25,752 nucleotides of DNA from Pseudomonadota bacterium (GTDB taxonomy: Bacteria; Pseudomonadota; Gammaproteobacteria; Xanthomonadales; Xanthomonadaceae). Under the pieces are notes generated by a model. That model saw only the letters and a list, made by a program, of their open reading frames with translations. It had not been told where the DNA came from and made no database searches. The stretch lies in contig JAEXTE010000336.1 of the NCBI GenBank assembly GCA_023453655.1, positions 1-25,752 on the forward strand, written 5' to 3'. Positions 7,399 to 15,181 of the stretch are shown piece by piece. A program made the translations under genes and the position numbers. Every line of letters begins with the position of its first letter. Position 1 is the first letter of the stretch.

Positions 7399-8259
7399 AT
7401 GAAAATTCCGGCCGGCCTGCAGCCGCTGATCGACGACGGCGTGATCGACGCCGTCCTGCGCCCGCTCAAGAGCGGCAAGGAGGCGGCCGTGTACGTGGTG
7501 CGCTCGGGCGACGAGATCCGCTGCGCCAAGGTGTACAAGGACATGGCGCAGCGCAGCTTCCAGCAGCGCGTGCAGTACCAGGAAGGGCGCAAGGTGCGCG
7601 GCAGCCGCGAGGCGCGCGCGATCGGCAAGGCCACCCGCTATGGCCGCAGGCAGCAGGAGACGGCCTGGAAGAACGCCGAGGTCGATGCGCTGTACCAGCT
7701 GCGCGATGCCGGCGTGCGCGTGCCCGAGCCGCACGGCTATTTCCACGGCGTGCTGGTGATGGAACTGGTGGTCGATGCCGACGGGCATTCGGCACCGCGG
7801 CTGGCCGAGGTGGAACTGTCGCCGCTGCAGGCGCGCGGTTTCCACCGCTTCCTGGTGCGGCAGGTGGTGCGCATGCTCTGCGCCGGGCTGGTGCACGGCG
7901 ACCTGTCGCCCTACAACGTGCTGGTCGCCGCCGACGGCCCGGTGGTGATCGACTTCCCGCAGGTGGTCAGCGCCGCAGGCAACAATGCCGCGCGGACCAT
8001 GCTGCTGCGCGACGTGAACAACATCACCGCCTGCCTCGGCGGCTGGGCGCCGGAACTGCTCGACACCTGGTACGGCGAGGAGATGTGGGCCCTGTACGAG
8101 GCCGGCGAACTGCGCCCGGACAGCGAACTGACCGGCACCTTCGCGCACGACGAATCGATGCCGGACCTCGAGGGCGTGCGCGATGCGATCCGCGATGCGC
8201 GCGAGGAGGCGCTGATCCGGCAGCAGGGCCGCGAGGCCGCCGAGCAGGATCCGGACTGA
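7399..8259 (+). CDS. RIO1-like serine protein kinase
   Basis: A 286-residue cytoplasmic protein with the compact RIO kinase fold. The ATP region is PLKSGKEAAVYVV with the catalytic lysine K44 in CAKVYK. The catalytic loop is LVHGDLSPYNVL with D168 as base and N173 as metal ligand, and the metal-binding Asp is D185 in VVIDFPQ. The family's usual RIO-specific insertion (FQQRVQYQEGRKVRGSR) is present. Archaeal and eukaryotic RIO kinases act in small-subunit ribosome maturation; the bacterial PA4780-like branch is poorly studied and its target is unknown. All catalytic residues are intact, so activity is likely. Its place back-to-back with a rRNA-modification-type gene fits a ribosome link but does not prove one. 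The ATG at 7399 follows GAGGTGCC. Confidence 0.9.
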   Translation: MKIPAGLQPLIDDGVIDAVLRPLKSGKEAAVYVVRSGDEIRCAKVYKDMAQRSFQQRVQYQEGRKVRGSREARAIGKATRYGRRQQETAWKNAEVDALYQLRDAGVRVPEPHGYFHGVLVMELVVDADGHSAPRLAEVELSPLQARGFHRFLVRQVVRMLCAGLVHGDLSPYNVLVAADGPVVIDFPQVVSAAGNNAARTMLLRDVNNITACLGGWAPELLDTWYGEEMWALYEAGELRPDSELTGTFAHDESMPDLEGVRDAIRDAREEALIRQQGREAAEQDPD

Positions 8260-8277
8260 GCTTCGTCCGCAAGTGCG

Positions 8278-8305
8278 ATGCCGGGCGACGCGAGCCGCCC
8301 GGCAT
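8278..8305. terminator. Bidirectional hairpin terminator candidate
   Basis: A perfect 10-bp inverted repeat (ATGCCGGGCG and CGCCCGGCAT) with an 8-nt loop lies in the 55-bp gap between the convergent RIO kinase and alpha/beta-hydrolase genes. It lacks a T-run on either side, but its position and strength fit a terminator serving both. Confidence 0.6.
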
Positions 8306-8314
8306 GCAGGTGGA

Positions 8315-9277
8315 TCAGGCGCCCTTGCGCGCCAGATAGCCGTGCATCTTCAGCCAGCTCACCCAGGCTTCGAACCAGCCGGTGCTGGTGGTGTCCTTGG
8401 GATACATGCCGAAGCCGTGGCCGCCCTGCTCGTAGTAGTGGAACTCCACCGGACGGCCGGCCTTCTGCCAGCTTTCCACCAGGCCGAAGCCCGCGTTGGA
8501 GAACAGCCCGTCGTCGGCGGCGAGCGCGACGAACGCCGGCGGCGCGTCGGCGGGTACTTCCAGCGCGCTGATCGGCCCGTAGATGTTGCCGATGAAGGCG
8601 GGCTTGGCGTCCTCGCCGTGCAGGGCGGTGGTCAGGGTCAGCATCGCGCCGGCCGAGAAGCCGATCATGCCGATGCGGTCGGGGTCGATGTTCCACTCGT
8701 CGGCGCGGCTGCGCACCAGGCGAAACGCGGCGCGGGCGTCGGCCAGCTGCGGCTCGAGCATCCTGGCCGCGTCGGCCGAACCCGGGTCGCGCGGCGGGCG
8801 CGGCCCGGACAGCATCTGCCGGATCGACTGGGCGAAGCCGTCGAGGTCGGCCGGCGTCTGGTTGAGGCGGTACTTGAGCACGAACGCCGACACGCCACGC
8901 TCGGCGAGCGCGCGCGCCACGTCCCAGCCCTCGTTCTCCATGGACAGCGAGCGGAAGCCGCCGCCCGGCGCGACGATCACCGCCGCGCCCGTGGCCTTGG
9001 CCGGATCGGCCAGGAACGGCGTCAGCGTGGCGTCGGTGACGTTGCGCGCGAACACGCTGCCGTACTGGCGGTGCCAGGCTTCCTTCTGCTTCGCGTCGGG
9101 CAGGGTGCCCGTGTCGAGCGCGATAGCCCCGGGCTGCGCCGGCGTGTCGATCGCGGTCATGGTGTCGTCCTGCGCGATCGCGGCCGGGGCGAGCGCCCAA
9201 AGCACGGCGAACATGGCGGCGAGCGACGCGCGGCGGCGCGGGCTCGCGGCACGGGTCGAGCGGGTCTTCGTTGTCAT
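8315..9277 (-). CDS. Exported alpha/beta-hydrolase (acetylesterase-like)
   Basis: A 320-residue protein with a long Sec signal peptide; the best cleavage site is after AIA at 33-35. The mature part is an alpha/beta-hydrolase of the polysaccharide-deacetylating or dienelactone-hydrolase-like kind. VAPGGGFRSLS forms the oxyanion region, GFSAG carries the nucleophile S208, AADDGLF holds the acid (D255 or D256), and QGGHGFG gives the catalytic H287. Related secreted proteins include acetylxylan esterases, so it may act with the GH3 enzyme, though the two genes are not in one operon. The ATG at 9277 is chosen for its ribosome site (AGGGAGGACTCC). A -10-like TATCCT lies at 9321-9326. The gene stands alone. 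Confidence 0.87.
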   Translation of the reverse strand: MTTKTRSTRAASPRRRASLAAMFAVLWALAPAAIAQDDTMTAIDTPAQPGAIALDTGTLPDAKQKEAWHRQYGSVFARNVTDATLTPFLADPAKATGAAVIVAPGGGFRSLSMENEGWDVARALAERGVSAFVLKYRLNQTPADLDGFAQSIRQMLSGPRPPRDPGSADAARMLEPQLADARAAFRLVRSRADEWNIDPDRIGMIGFSAGAMLTLTTALHGEDAKPAFIGNIYGPISALEVPADAPPAFVALAADDGLFSNAGFGLVESWQKAGRPVEFHYYEQGGHGFGMYPKDTTSTGWFEAWVSWLKMHGYLARKGA

Positions 9278-9413
9278 GGAGTCCTCCCTGGGTGCTGCGC
9301 CCTGCTGGCGCACGAAGGCGAGGATAGGTCAGCCCGATGGCGCTGGACGCTGCGATCCGGAACTGGACCGGAGCGATCACAGAAGCGGGATGCGGGACGC
9401 GCAGGAGCCTTGT

Positions 9414-9583
9414 TCAACCGTGGCCGGGCGCCGCCACGCCGGCCGCGCCGCTCTCGACCACGTAGCGCGAGAGCGCGTCGTCGAGCCCCGGCATGCAGCA
9501 TCCGCGCTCGCTGCCGAGCGCGCTGTAGGCGGGCCGCGGCGCCAGCCAGCCGAGTTCGCCCGCCGTGCGGGCGAGCACGCGGG
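9414..9583 (-). pseudogene. Remnant of a sugar-nucleotide reductase (RfbD-like), C-terminal end only
   Basis: In the frame that ends at 9414 the minus strand encodes ELGWLAPRPAYSALGSERG followed by CCMPGLDDALSRYVVE. This looks like the last ~45 residues of a dTDP-4-dehydrorhamnose-reductase-like (sugar-nucleotide-binding SDR) protein, where RPxYSxLxSERG and a final LxDALxRY helix are typical. The catalytic Rossmann part is entirely absent. The fragment follows a glycosyltransferase N-terminus in a different frame, so it cannot be a working gene. It is best read as one side of a deletion scar. Family assignment comes from memory of the motif. Confidence 0.55.
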
Positions 9584-9757
9584 TTGCGGGCGCTGCCATA
9601 CGAAATCCCATCGCAGGTGGCAGTGCACGATCAGCCCGAAGCGCTCGGCGGCGTCGGGGCTGGCCGACGGCCACTGGACGGCATCGACGCGGGCGTTGGA
9701 GGGGGTATCGGTCCTGAGCGGAGCCGACGTGCCTGGCGTATCGAGTGCGCTGTCCAT
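9584..9757 (-). pseudogene. Remnant of a glycosyltransferase, N-terminal end only
   Basis: From the ATG at 9757 the minus strand encodes a ~35-residue variable lead and then GLIVHCHLRWDFVWQRPQ. HLRWDFVxQRPQ is the characteristic N-terminal motif of a group of family-1-type glycosyltransferases often found with sugar-nucleotide genes. Resemblance stops just after QRPQ (the Gln codon is 9584-9586), where a QFLSRL-type continuation is expected. The following DNA is instead a reductase C-terminus in another frame. There is no ribosome site before the ATG. It is most likely a decayed leftover. Confidence 0.55.
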
Positions 9758-9954
9758 AGTGCGAGGGTCGCCGGAAGGGGGACAGGCAGTGTTCGCCTTG
9801 CGGCTACATGCGGACAGTGAAGTCCGGCGAGGCAAAGATGAACGCGCATCGGCGATCGCCCGCCCGCGTCACGCGGAGTCGACCCGCATTGACGTATGGG
9901 CGATCGCTTCCACGCAGGGCCACGGTCCGGAATGGCGCGGGCATCCAGTATTGA
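9758..9954. other. Gene-free stretch
   Basis: Together with the two remnants and the upstream region of the hydrolase gene, this makes about 700 bp (9278-9990) without an intact gene. Here I see no coding-like frame, tRNA or mobile-element end. Two TTGACG hexamers (near 9889 and 9951) resemble -35 boxes but lack fitting -10 boxes, and GGCGATCGC occurs twice (near 9853 and 9899). Confidence 0.5.
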
Positions 9955-9978
9955 CGGGGCATCGGACGATCAGCCCCG
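9955..9978 (-). terminator. Hairpin terminator candidate after the ATP-grasp operon
   Basis: An inverted repeat, CGGGGC and GCCCCG with an inner ATC/GAT pairing, begins 13 nt behind the stop codon at 9991. The following bases on the minus strand are TCAATACT, so there is no strong U-tract. Its position right behind a three-gene operon supports a terminator. Confidence 0.5.
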
Positions 9979-9990
9979 CCGACATCGAGC

Positions 9991-11052
9991 TCACAGCATC
10001 GCGAGCTCCACGTTGCCCAGGTTGCCGCGGTACTCGTCGCGCAGGCGCACCTTGCGCGCCAGGTCGGCGATCACGTATCCGCTGAAGTCCACGCCGGTCA
10101 GCTCCTCGGCCATGTTGATGCCGCCGGGCGTGTCCACGTTCACTTCCATCAGCTTGTCGCCGACGATATCCAGGCCGGCCAGGTACATGCCGTCGTGGAT
10201 CAGCTTGGGCGCCACCAGTTCGGCCAGGCGCAGGGCGTCGGCGTCCGGCTCGGCCAGTTCGATCTTGCCGCCGGCGCTGATGTTGCTGCGCGCATCACCG
10301 CTGTCGTTGTAGCGGCGGAAGCAGGCGTAGCGGCCGTCGACCTGCAGCGGGCGCCCGTTGAGCGTGAGCAGGCGCAGGTCACCGTCGGCGGCCTTGGGCA
10401 GGTATTCCTGGGCGATGGCGTAACCGTCGCGGATCACCGCGTCGATCATCTGGTTGACGTTGGAGCCGCCGTCGCCATTGACCACGAACACGCCCTGGCC
10501 GCCCGAACCCTGCAGCGGCTTGATCACGCCGCGGCCGCCCTGTTCGGCGATGAACGCCTTGATCTCGTCGGCGTCGCGGCTGATGCAGGTCACCGGGCGC
10601 ACGTCCTCGGGAAAATGCTGGAAGTAGGTCTTGTTGGAGGCGTCGGTCAGGTGGGTGGGATCGTTGAGCACGATCACCCCGCGCTTGACCACCAGCTGCG
10701 CGAACAGCAGGGCGCTGTTGGGCGCCCAGGGGCGGTCGACCACTTCCTCGGCCGGGTCGCTGCGCAGCATCAGCACGTCGAGTTCCTCGACGTTGATGCG
10801 CTCGACCACGGCCTCCTCGCCGTGCAGCTCGGCCAGCAGCGCCGCGTCGTCGGGGTAGGCGTCGCCCTGCGGCACGTGCGCCTTGGCCCGGACCACGCCG
10901 TCGCGGTCGTAGATGAAACCCTCCAGCCCGATCAGCGCCACCGAATGGCCCATGGCCAGGGCACGCCGCGCGAGGCGGATGGTGGTGTAGTTGTCCTGTT
11001 CGGTGGCCACGTCGTTGACCACGAAGCCGAGGCGCAAGGGACGTTCGTTCAT
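9991..11052 (-). CDS. GshB-like ATP-grasp ligase
   Basis: A 353-residue cytoplasmic protein resembling glutathione synthetase. The N-terminal domain has LGFVVNDVATEQDNYTTIRLA and VLMLRSDP (GshB has VILMRKDP). The ATP-grasp part has GVIKPLQGSGGQGVF for nucleotide binding, then AQEYLPKAADGDLRLL and DIVGDKLMEVNVDTPGGIN with Mg ligands. In GshB the end of this motif is EINVTSPT, so the region near the acceptor differs. ATP-grasp ligases join a carboxylate to an amine via an acyl phosphate. Glutathione synthesis is possible, but the last place in an operon with a DUF1704 peptidase and an amidohydrolase suggests another amide or peptide product. Its ATG overlaps the stop of the DUF1704 gene by 4 nt (ATGA), so the two are translationally coupled. 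Confidence 0.85.
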   Translation of the reverse strand: MNERPLRLGFVVNDVATEQDNYTTIRLARRALAMGHSVALIGLEGFIYDRDGVVRAKAHVPQGDAYPDDAALLAELHGEEAVVERINVEELDVLMLRSDPAEEVVDRPWAPNSALLFAQLVVKRGVIVLNDPTHLTDASNKTYFQHFPEDVRPVTCISRDADEIKAFIAEQGGRGVIKPLQGSGGQGVFVVNGDGGSNVNQMIDAVIRDGYAIAQEYLPKAADGDLRLLTLNGRPLQVDGRYACFRRYNDSGDARSNISAGGKIELAEPDADALRLAELVAPKLIHDGMYLAGLDIVGDKLMEVNVDTPGGINMAEELTGVDFSGYVIADLARKVRLRDEYRGNLGNVELAML

Positions 11053-12263
11053 GCAAGTGGTTCCTGCAGCAGGGGAGCGGGAAGGGAGTGGTGGAAGTCG
11101 ACCGCGGCGACGCTGCGGCAGCGCTCCAGTGCCTGGGCGAAGCCGGGAGCGCTGGCGTAGCGCGGCAGCAGCCGCGGCGGTGCGGCCCAGCCCTCGTCGA
11201 TGAGGGCAGCGACGGATTCGCGATGGGCGAGGGCGAACTTGCCGGCGAACAGGATCTCCAGCTCGCCGCCTTCGGCCAGGTCGGCGAGCAGGTCGCAGAG
11301 GCCGCGCAGGTACACTGCGTCCTTGGTCAGCCCACCGCCGCGCAGCGCCCGCACCGCCACGTCGAAGGCGTCGTCGGTGGCGAATCCGTGCTGTTCGTGC
11401 AGGCAGGCGAAGATCTCCGGGATGCCCTGGCGATGGATCGCCATGTCGGCCGCCACCACGCGCGCGGCCAGGATGCGCAGGCGCTCGCCGGGCAGGTAGC
11501 CGGCCAGGTACTCGGCCAGCACGCCGAGTCCTTCCTGCAGCGGGTCGTACTGGGCCAGGCCCACCGCCAGCTGGCGCAGCGGCTGGCGCGCGCCGTTGTA
11601 GTGGGTGACCACGTGGGTGCCGATCTCGTGCTGCAGCAGCGGCTGCAGCCGGGCCTCGGGCAGGCGCAGGTCGGCATCGAGGTAGAGCCGGCCATGCGAA
11701 ACCATCATCAGCGAGCCCACGTCGGCGTTGACGATCACGTCGAGCGCGAAATCGGGGGCGCGCTCGCGATACCACTCCACTTCGCGCTCCACCGCCTCGA
11801 CCACCGCGTCCACGCCGGTATCGGCCTCCAGCGGCTGGCCGGGCACGACCTCGGCGAGAATGCGGCGGGCCAGGTCCAGCAGCTCCGGCTCGACACCCCC
11901 GAACAGGGCGACGCTGGCCTCGGTAAAACCTGCATCGCCGCGCAGCCGCACCAGCTCGAGCGTGCGCGCCAGGTCGACCTGCTTCTCGCCCAGCACCTGC
12001 GCCAGCAGCGGAGATTCGATCCGGTCGACCGGCAGGTCGAGCAGGCGGCGGCGCATCGCGTCCAGGTCCAGCACCGGCTCCGGGTAGCGCAACGCGGACA
12101 CCCGCGTGCGCCCGCTCGCGTCGAACTCGTCCCACAGCGCATCCGTGCCGAGCGGGTTCAGCGCGAGCAGCCAGTCCAGCTCGGCGTCGATCGCCAGAAG
12201 CGCCGCATCCACTTCGGCCGCGACCGGGGGCAGGGCTCGCAGCGGCGGCTCGAAACCGTCCAC
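11049..12263 (-). CDS. DUF1704 zincin metallopeptidase ('flavohemoglobin expression-modulating QEGLA motif' protein)
   Basis: A 404-residue protein without signal peptide. It has QHEIGTHVVTHYNG with the zincin motif HExxxH (H212, E213, H217), then YDPLQEGLGVLAEYLAG, the QEGLA-type signature whose E244 is a plausible third metal ligand. DUF1704 is the domain of the animal tubulin tyrosine carboxypeptidase MATCAP, so a carboxypeptidase-like activity is a reasonable inference. The database name about flavohemoglobin is historical and says little. It starts with a GTG directly behind the TGA of the amidohydrolase gene (TGAGTG) and overlaps the ATP-grasp gene, so all three are coupled. The N-terminal 200 residues are mostly helical and family-specific. 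The substrate is unknown. Confidence 0.88.
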   Translation of the reverse strand: MDGFEPPLRALPPVAAEVDAALLAIDAELDWLLALNPLGTDALWDEFDASGRTRVSALRYPEPVLDLDAMRRRLLDLPVDRIESPLLAQVLGEKQVDLARTLELVRLRGDAGFTEASVALFGGVEPELLDLARRILAEVVPGQPLEADTGVDAVVEAVEREVEWYRERAPDFALDVIVNADVGSLMMVSHGRLYLDADLRLPEARLQPLLQHEIGTHVVTHYNGARQPLRQLAVGLAQYDPLQEGLGVLAEYLAGYLPGERLRILAARVVAADMAIHRQGIPEIFACLHEQHGFATDDAFDVAVRALRGGGLTKDAVYLRGLCDLLADLAEGGELEILFAGKFALAHRESVAALIDEGWAAPPRLLPRYASAPGFAQALERCRSVAAVDFHHSLPAPLLQEPLA

Positions 12264-13121
12264 TCAGGCGCGCCGCAGGAAATCCGGGCGCACCGCGTCG
12301 ACCGCGCCCTGCAGCCCGCGCAGCATCGCCTGCAGCGCGGCGATGTCGGCCTGTCCGGTCCATTCGTCCATGAAGATCTTCTTGTATTCCGGCGAGATCG
12401 TGCAGACCCGCTCGCCCCAGCGGGCGTAGACCCACTCGGGGAAGTGCCCGCCGGTGGGGAAGCGCACGTTGGCGCGCACGTCCGGCGTGCGGCCCGCGAT
12501 GGGAACGGCGCGCAGCGCCCCGGCGAACCGCCGGGTCACGTCGCCCCAGCGCTCCGGATCGGCCGTGGTGAGGCCAAGCTCGATGTCCGGATTGCCGGCC
12601 TGCGGCGCGCAGGCGGCATCGGCGCCGTCGCGGCGGTGGTTGTAGCTGTGCAGGTCGATCAGCAGCACCGACTGCCAGCGCTCGAGCAGGTGGTCCAGCA
12701 GCTCGGCGACCATGGCGTAGAAGCGGTCCCATCGCGCCAGCGAGCGGTCCACCTCGTCCTGGGGCAGCGGTGCATTCCATGCCCGCAGGCCCCAGCAGTG
12801 CTCTGGCTGCGCGTACACGGCCAGTTCGCGCGGGCGGTTGAGGTCGACCTCGAAACGCGAGACCGGCACGCGGATGCGCACGTCGCCGACCGTGGTGAGC
12901 AGGCCGGTCAGCGGGTCCTCCTCGCGCAGGCGCTCCTGCGGCGACAGCGCCGACAGCGACTGCAGCGAGGACCGCAGCGCGTGGCCGTCGTGGATCGCGG
13001 TCGCCACCACCGGCCCGTCCGACAGGGTGATGTCCCAGTCCTCCGCGGGCAGGGCGGGTACGATCTGTTCGCGCGCATCGAACCAGGCCTGCGCGTCGGC
13101 CCTTGCCTCGTCATCCATCAT
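12264..13121 (-). CDS. N-formylglutamate amidohydrolase-like protein
   Basis: A 285-residue cytoplasmic protein of the FGase family, which hydrolyses N-formyl or similar amide bonds with a metal ion, as HutG does at the end of histidine breakdown. Visible marks are VVATAIHDGHALR (in place of the classical VPHSG), EEDPLTG, LIDLHSYNHRRDG with likely metal and catalytic residues, and VRFPTGGHFPEW towards the end. No other histidine-utilisation gene is present, and its two coupled partners are an HExxxH peptidase and an ATP-grasp ligase. A role in that unnamed pathway is therefore likelier than histidine degradation. The start is uncertain: two adjacent ATGs (13121, 13118) follow an in-frame TTG (13130), and none has a good ribosome site. 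I took 13121. It is the first gene of the operon. Confidence 0.82.
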   Translation of the reverse strand: MMDDEARADAQAWFDAREQIVPALPAEDWDITLSDGPVVATAIHDGHALRSSLQSLSALSPQERLREEDPLTGLLTTVGDVRIRVPVSRFEVDLNRPRELAVYAQPEHCWGLRAWNAPLPQDEVDRSLARWDRFYAMVAELLDHLLERWQSVLLIDLHSYNHRRDGADAACAPQAGNPDIELGLTTADPERWGDVTRRFAGALRAVPIAGRTPDVRANVRFPTGGHFPEWVYARWGERVCTISPEYKKIFMDEWTGQADIAALQAMLRGLQGAVDAVRPDFLRRA

Positions 13122-13203
13122 GGGAGGCAATGCTGTCAGGGCCGGGATGATCGACCCGTGAGATGCTTGAACGCCGCCCTAACCGGGTTGCCGGAGCCGC
13201 CCG

Positions 13204-14913
13204 TCAGGCTGGTCCTTCCACCCTGGTCAGCTCCGCGGCCAGCGCCACCGCCTCGTCGAAATCGCGCGCCAGCCGGGGCGCGTGCGGGCCATCGAGCAGC
13301 TTCATCTGCCGCACCACGTTGCGCGCCTGCGGCTGCAGGCCGGACATCACCAGGATGATGCCTTCGCGCCGGCAGCGTTCCGCCAGCTTCCTGAGCGCAT
13401 GGATGCCGCTGGCATCGATCACCGGAACCCGGCGCATGCGCAGGATCAGCACCCGCGGCGGATCGAAGAACTGGTCGAGCAGGTGGTCCAGCCGGCTGGC
13501 CACGCCGAAGAACAGGGGCCCCGCGATCTGGTACGCCTCCACGCCGGCGGGCAGCCGGTCGCGCTGGCTGGTCTCGTGCCCGTCCGCCGCCGATTCGGGC
13601 CCCGAGCTGGGGGACTCTCCGGCGCCGGACGAGAGCTCCACCGCTTCGGACATGCGATACATGAACACGAATGCGGCGAGGACGACGCCGGCCTGGATGG
13701 CGACCGTCAGATCGAACAGGACCGTGAGAAAGAAGGTCAGCAGCAGCACCAGACGGTCGCCCCAAGGCGCGGACATGGTGCTGCGGAAGTGCTCGGCCTC
13801 GCTCATGTTCCAGGCCACCACCAGCAGCACCGCGGCCAGCGCCGCCAGCGGCACGTAGCCCATCAGCGGCGCGAGCAGCAGCATGAACAGCAGCAGGAAC
13901 CCCGCATGCAGCATGCCGGCCACCGGCGTTCGTCCGCCCGAACGGATGTTGGTGGCGGTGCGCGCGATCGCGCCGGTGGCGGGCAGGCCACCGAACAGGG
14001 CCGAGCCGACGTTCGCCACGCCCTGCGCCACCAGTTCGCCATTGGAGCGATGGCGCCCCCCCGTCATGCCGTCGGCCACCACCGCCGAGAGCAGCGATTC
14101 CACGCCGGCCAGGAACGCGATGGTCAGCGCGCTGGGCAACAGGTCGAAGGTGCGCTCGAACGGGATGTGCGGAAATTCGAAGCTGGGCAGCGACGCCGGC
14201 AGCTCGCCGAAACGCGATCCGATGGTTTCCGCCCCCGGGCCCAGGAAGGGGGCCGCGAGGGTGCACACGCACAGCGCGATCAGGAAGCCGGGCCACTTGG
14301 GCCGGCGGTGGCGCAGGCCCACGATCACCGCCAGGCCCAGCACGGTCAGCAGCACGGCGGCGGGCTGGGTGGTCGCCAGGTGCGCGCCATAGGCGGTCCA
14401 GCGGCCGATGAAGTCCGCCGGCACCTCGCCCATCCGCAGGCCCAGCGCGTCCTTGACCTGGCTGGAGAAGATGCTCACCGCGATGCCCGCGGTGAACCCG
14501 GTGATCACCGGCTGCGGCATGTAGCGCATCAGCATGCCCAGGCGCAGCAGGCCGGCGGCGATCAGCAGCAGGCCAGCCATCAGCGTGCACAGGATCAGCC
14601 CGCCATAGCCGAACTGCTGGATCACCGCGAACACCACCGGGATGAAGGCGGCGGTCGGACCGCCGATCTGCACCCGCGAGCCGCCCAGGAGCGAGATCAG
14701 GAAGCCGGCGACGATGGCGGTATGCAGGCCCTTGTCGGGCGTGGTGCCCGAGGCGATCGCCAGCGCCATCGCCAGCGGCAGCGCCACCACGGCCACGGTG
14801 AGGCCGGCGATCGCGTCGGCCCGCAGCGCCGACAGGCTGTAACCCTCGCGCAGCACCGTGAGCAGCTTGGGCTCGAACATCCGCACGTACTCGCGGGCAT
14901 TGGAGCGTGCCAT
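13204..14913 (-). CDS. SulP family anion permease with STAS domain
   Basis: A 569-residue inner-membrane transporter of the SLC26/SulP family, which carries sulfate, bicarbonate or dicarboxylates. The N-terminal ~420 residues form the membrane domain, with the signature AGLTVAVVALPLAMALAIASG near the start, then GGPTAAFIPV, GFTAGIAV and AGVESLLSAVVAD. A charged Ser/Gly/Glu-rich linker follows, and residues ~455-560 are a cytoplasmic STAS domain (RMRRVPVIDASGIHAL). The ATG at 14913 has a ribosome site (CCGGAGGCC) inside the end of the upstream XRE gene, only 3 nt away, so the two form an operon. The transported ion cannot be told; bicarbonate/Na and sulfate transport both occur in the family. 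Confidence 0.93.
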   Translation of the reverse strand: MARSNAREYVRMFEPKLLTVLREGYSLSALRADAIAGLTVAVVALPLAMALAIASGTTPDKGLHTAIVAGFLISLLGGSRVQIGGPTAAFIPVVFAVIQQFGYGGLILCTLMAGLLLIAAGLLRLGMLMRYMPQPVITGFTAGIAVSIFSSQVKDALGLRMGEVPADFIGRWTAYGAHLATTQPAAVLLTVLGLAVIVGLRHRRPKWPGFLIALCVCTLAAPFLGPGAETIGSRFGELPASLPSFEFPHIPFERTFDLLPSALTIAFLAGVESLLSAVVADGMTGGRHRSNGELVAQGVANVGSALFGGLPATGAIARTATNIRSGGRTPVAGMLHAGFLLLFMLLLAPLMGYVPLAALAAVLLVVAWNMSEAEHFRSTMSAPWGDRLVLLLTFFLTVLFDLTVAIQAGVVLAAFVFMYRMSEAVELSSGAGESPSSGPESAADGHETSQRDRLPAGVEAYQIAGPLFFGVASRLDHLLDQFFDPPRVLILRMRRVPVIDASGIHALRKLAERCRREGIILVMSGLQPQARNVVRQMKLLDGPHAPRLARDFDEAVALAAELTRVEGPA

Positions 14914-14916
14914 CGT

Positions 14917-15174
14917 TCAGGCCTCCGGCGGCGCCTTCAGCCGCACCCCACGGCCCTGGCCGACGCTGGGCTGTCCGTTGCCGATCAGTTCGACCCCGGC
15001 CGCTTCCAGCGCCTCGATCACCCGCGTCAGGGTCCCGATCACGCCGCGCACCGTGCCATCGCTGGCTTCCATCCGCTGGATCGTAGGCAGGGACACGCCC
15101 GCCATCGCCGCCAGCTGGCGCTGGTCGATGCCGAGCAGGGCCCGGGCGGCCTTGAGCTGCGGCGCGGTGATCAC
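14917..15174 (-). CDS. Small XRE-family transcriptional regulator
   Basis: An 85-residue DNA-binding protein, little more than one helix-turn-helix domain: LKAARALLGIDQRQLAAMAG then VSLPTIQRMEAS, with the recognition helix around SLPTIQRME, followed by a helix VIEALEAAGVELIG and a short basic tail. The start is the GTG at 15174. GGAGG (15182-15186) lies 7 nt before it, and a perfect -10 box TATAAT (15197-15202) lies further up. An ATG at 15198 overlaps that -10 box and so cannot be the start of a transcript from it. It is co-transcribed with the SulP permease, so it probably controls that operon and itself. Confidence 0.85.
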   Translation of the reverse strand: MITAPQLKAARALLGIDQRQLAAMAGVSLPTIQRMEASDGTVRGVIGTLTRVIEALEAAGVELIGNGQPSVGQGRGVRLKAPPEA

Positions 15175-15181
15175 TCGAGTG

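Noticed and set aside
9758..9990. Hidden tRNA or small RNA in the gene-poor stretch.
   Set aside because: No TPsiC-like GGTTCGA motif or cloverleaf pairing was seen by eye; only the hairpin behind the ATP-grasp gene stands out.
12264..13121. Assignment of the amidohydrolase as HutG of histidine degradation.
   Set aside because: No hutH, hutU or hutI in the window, and the gene is coupled to a DUF1704 and an ATP-grasp gene instead.
11088..13358. Long plus-strand frame opposite the DUF1704 and amidohydrolase genes.
   Set aside because: His/Gln/Arg/Val-rich shadow without motifs; the minus-strand genes are coupled and motif-rich.
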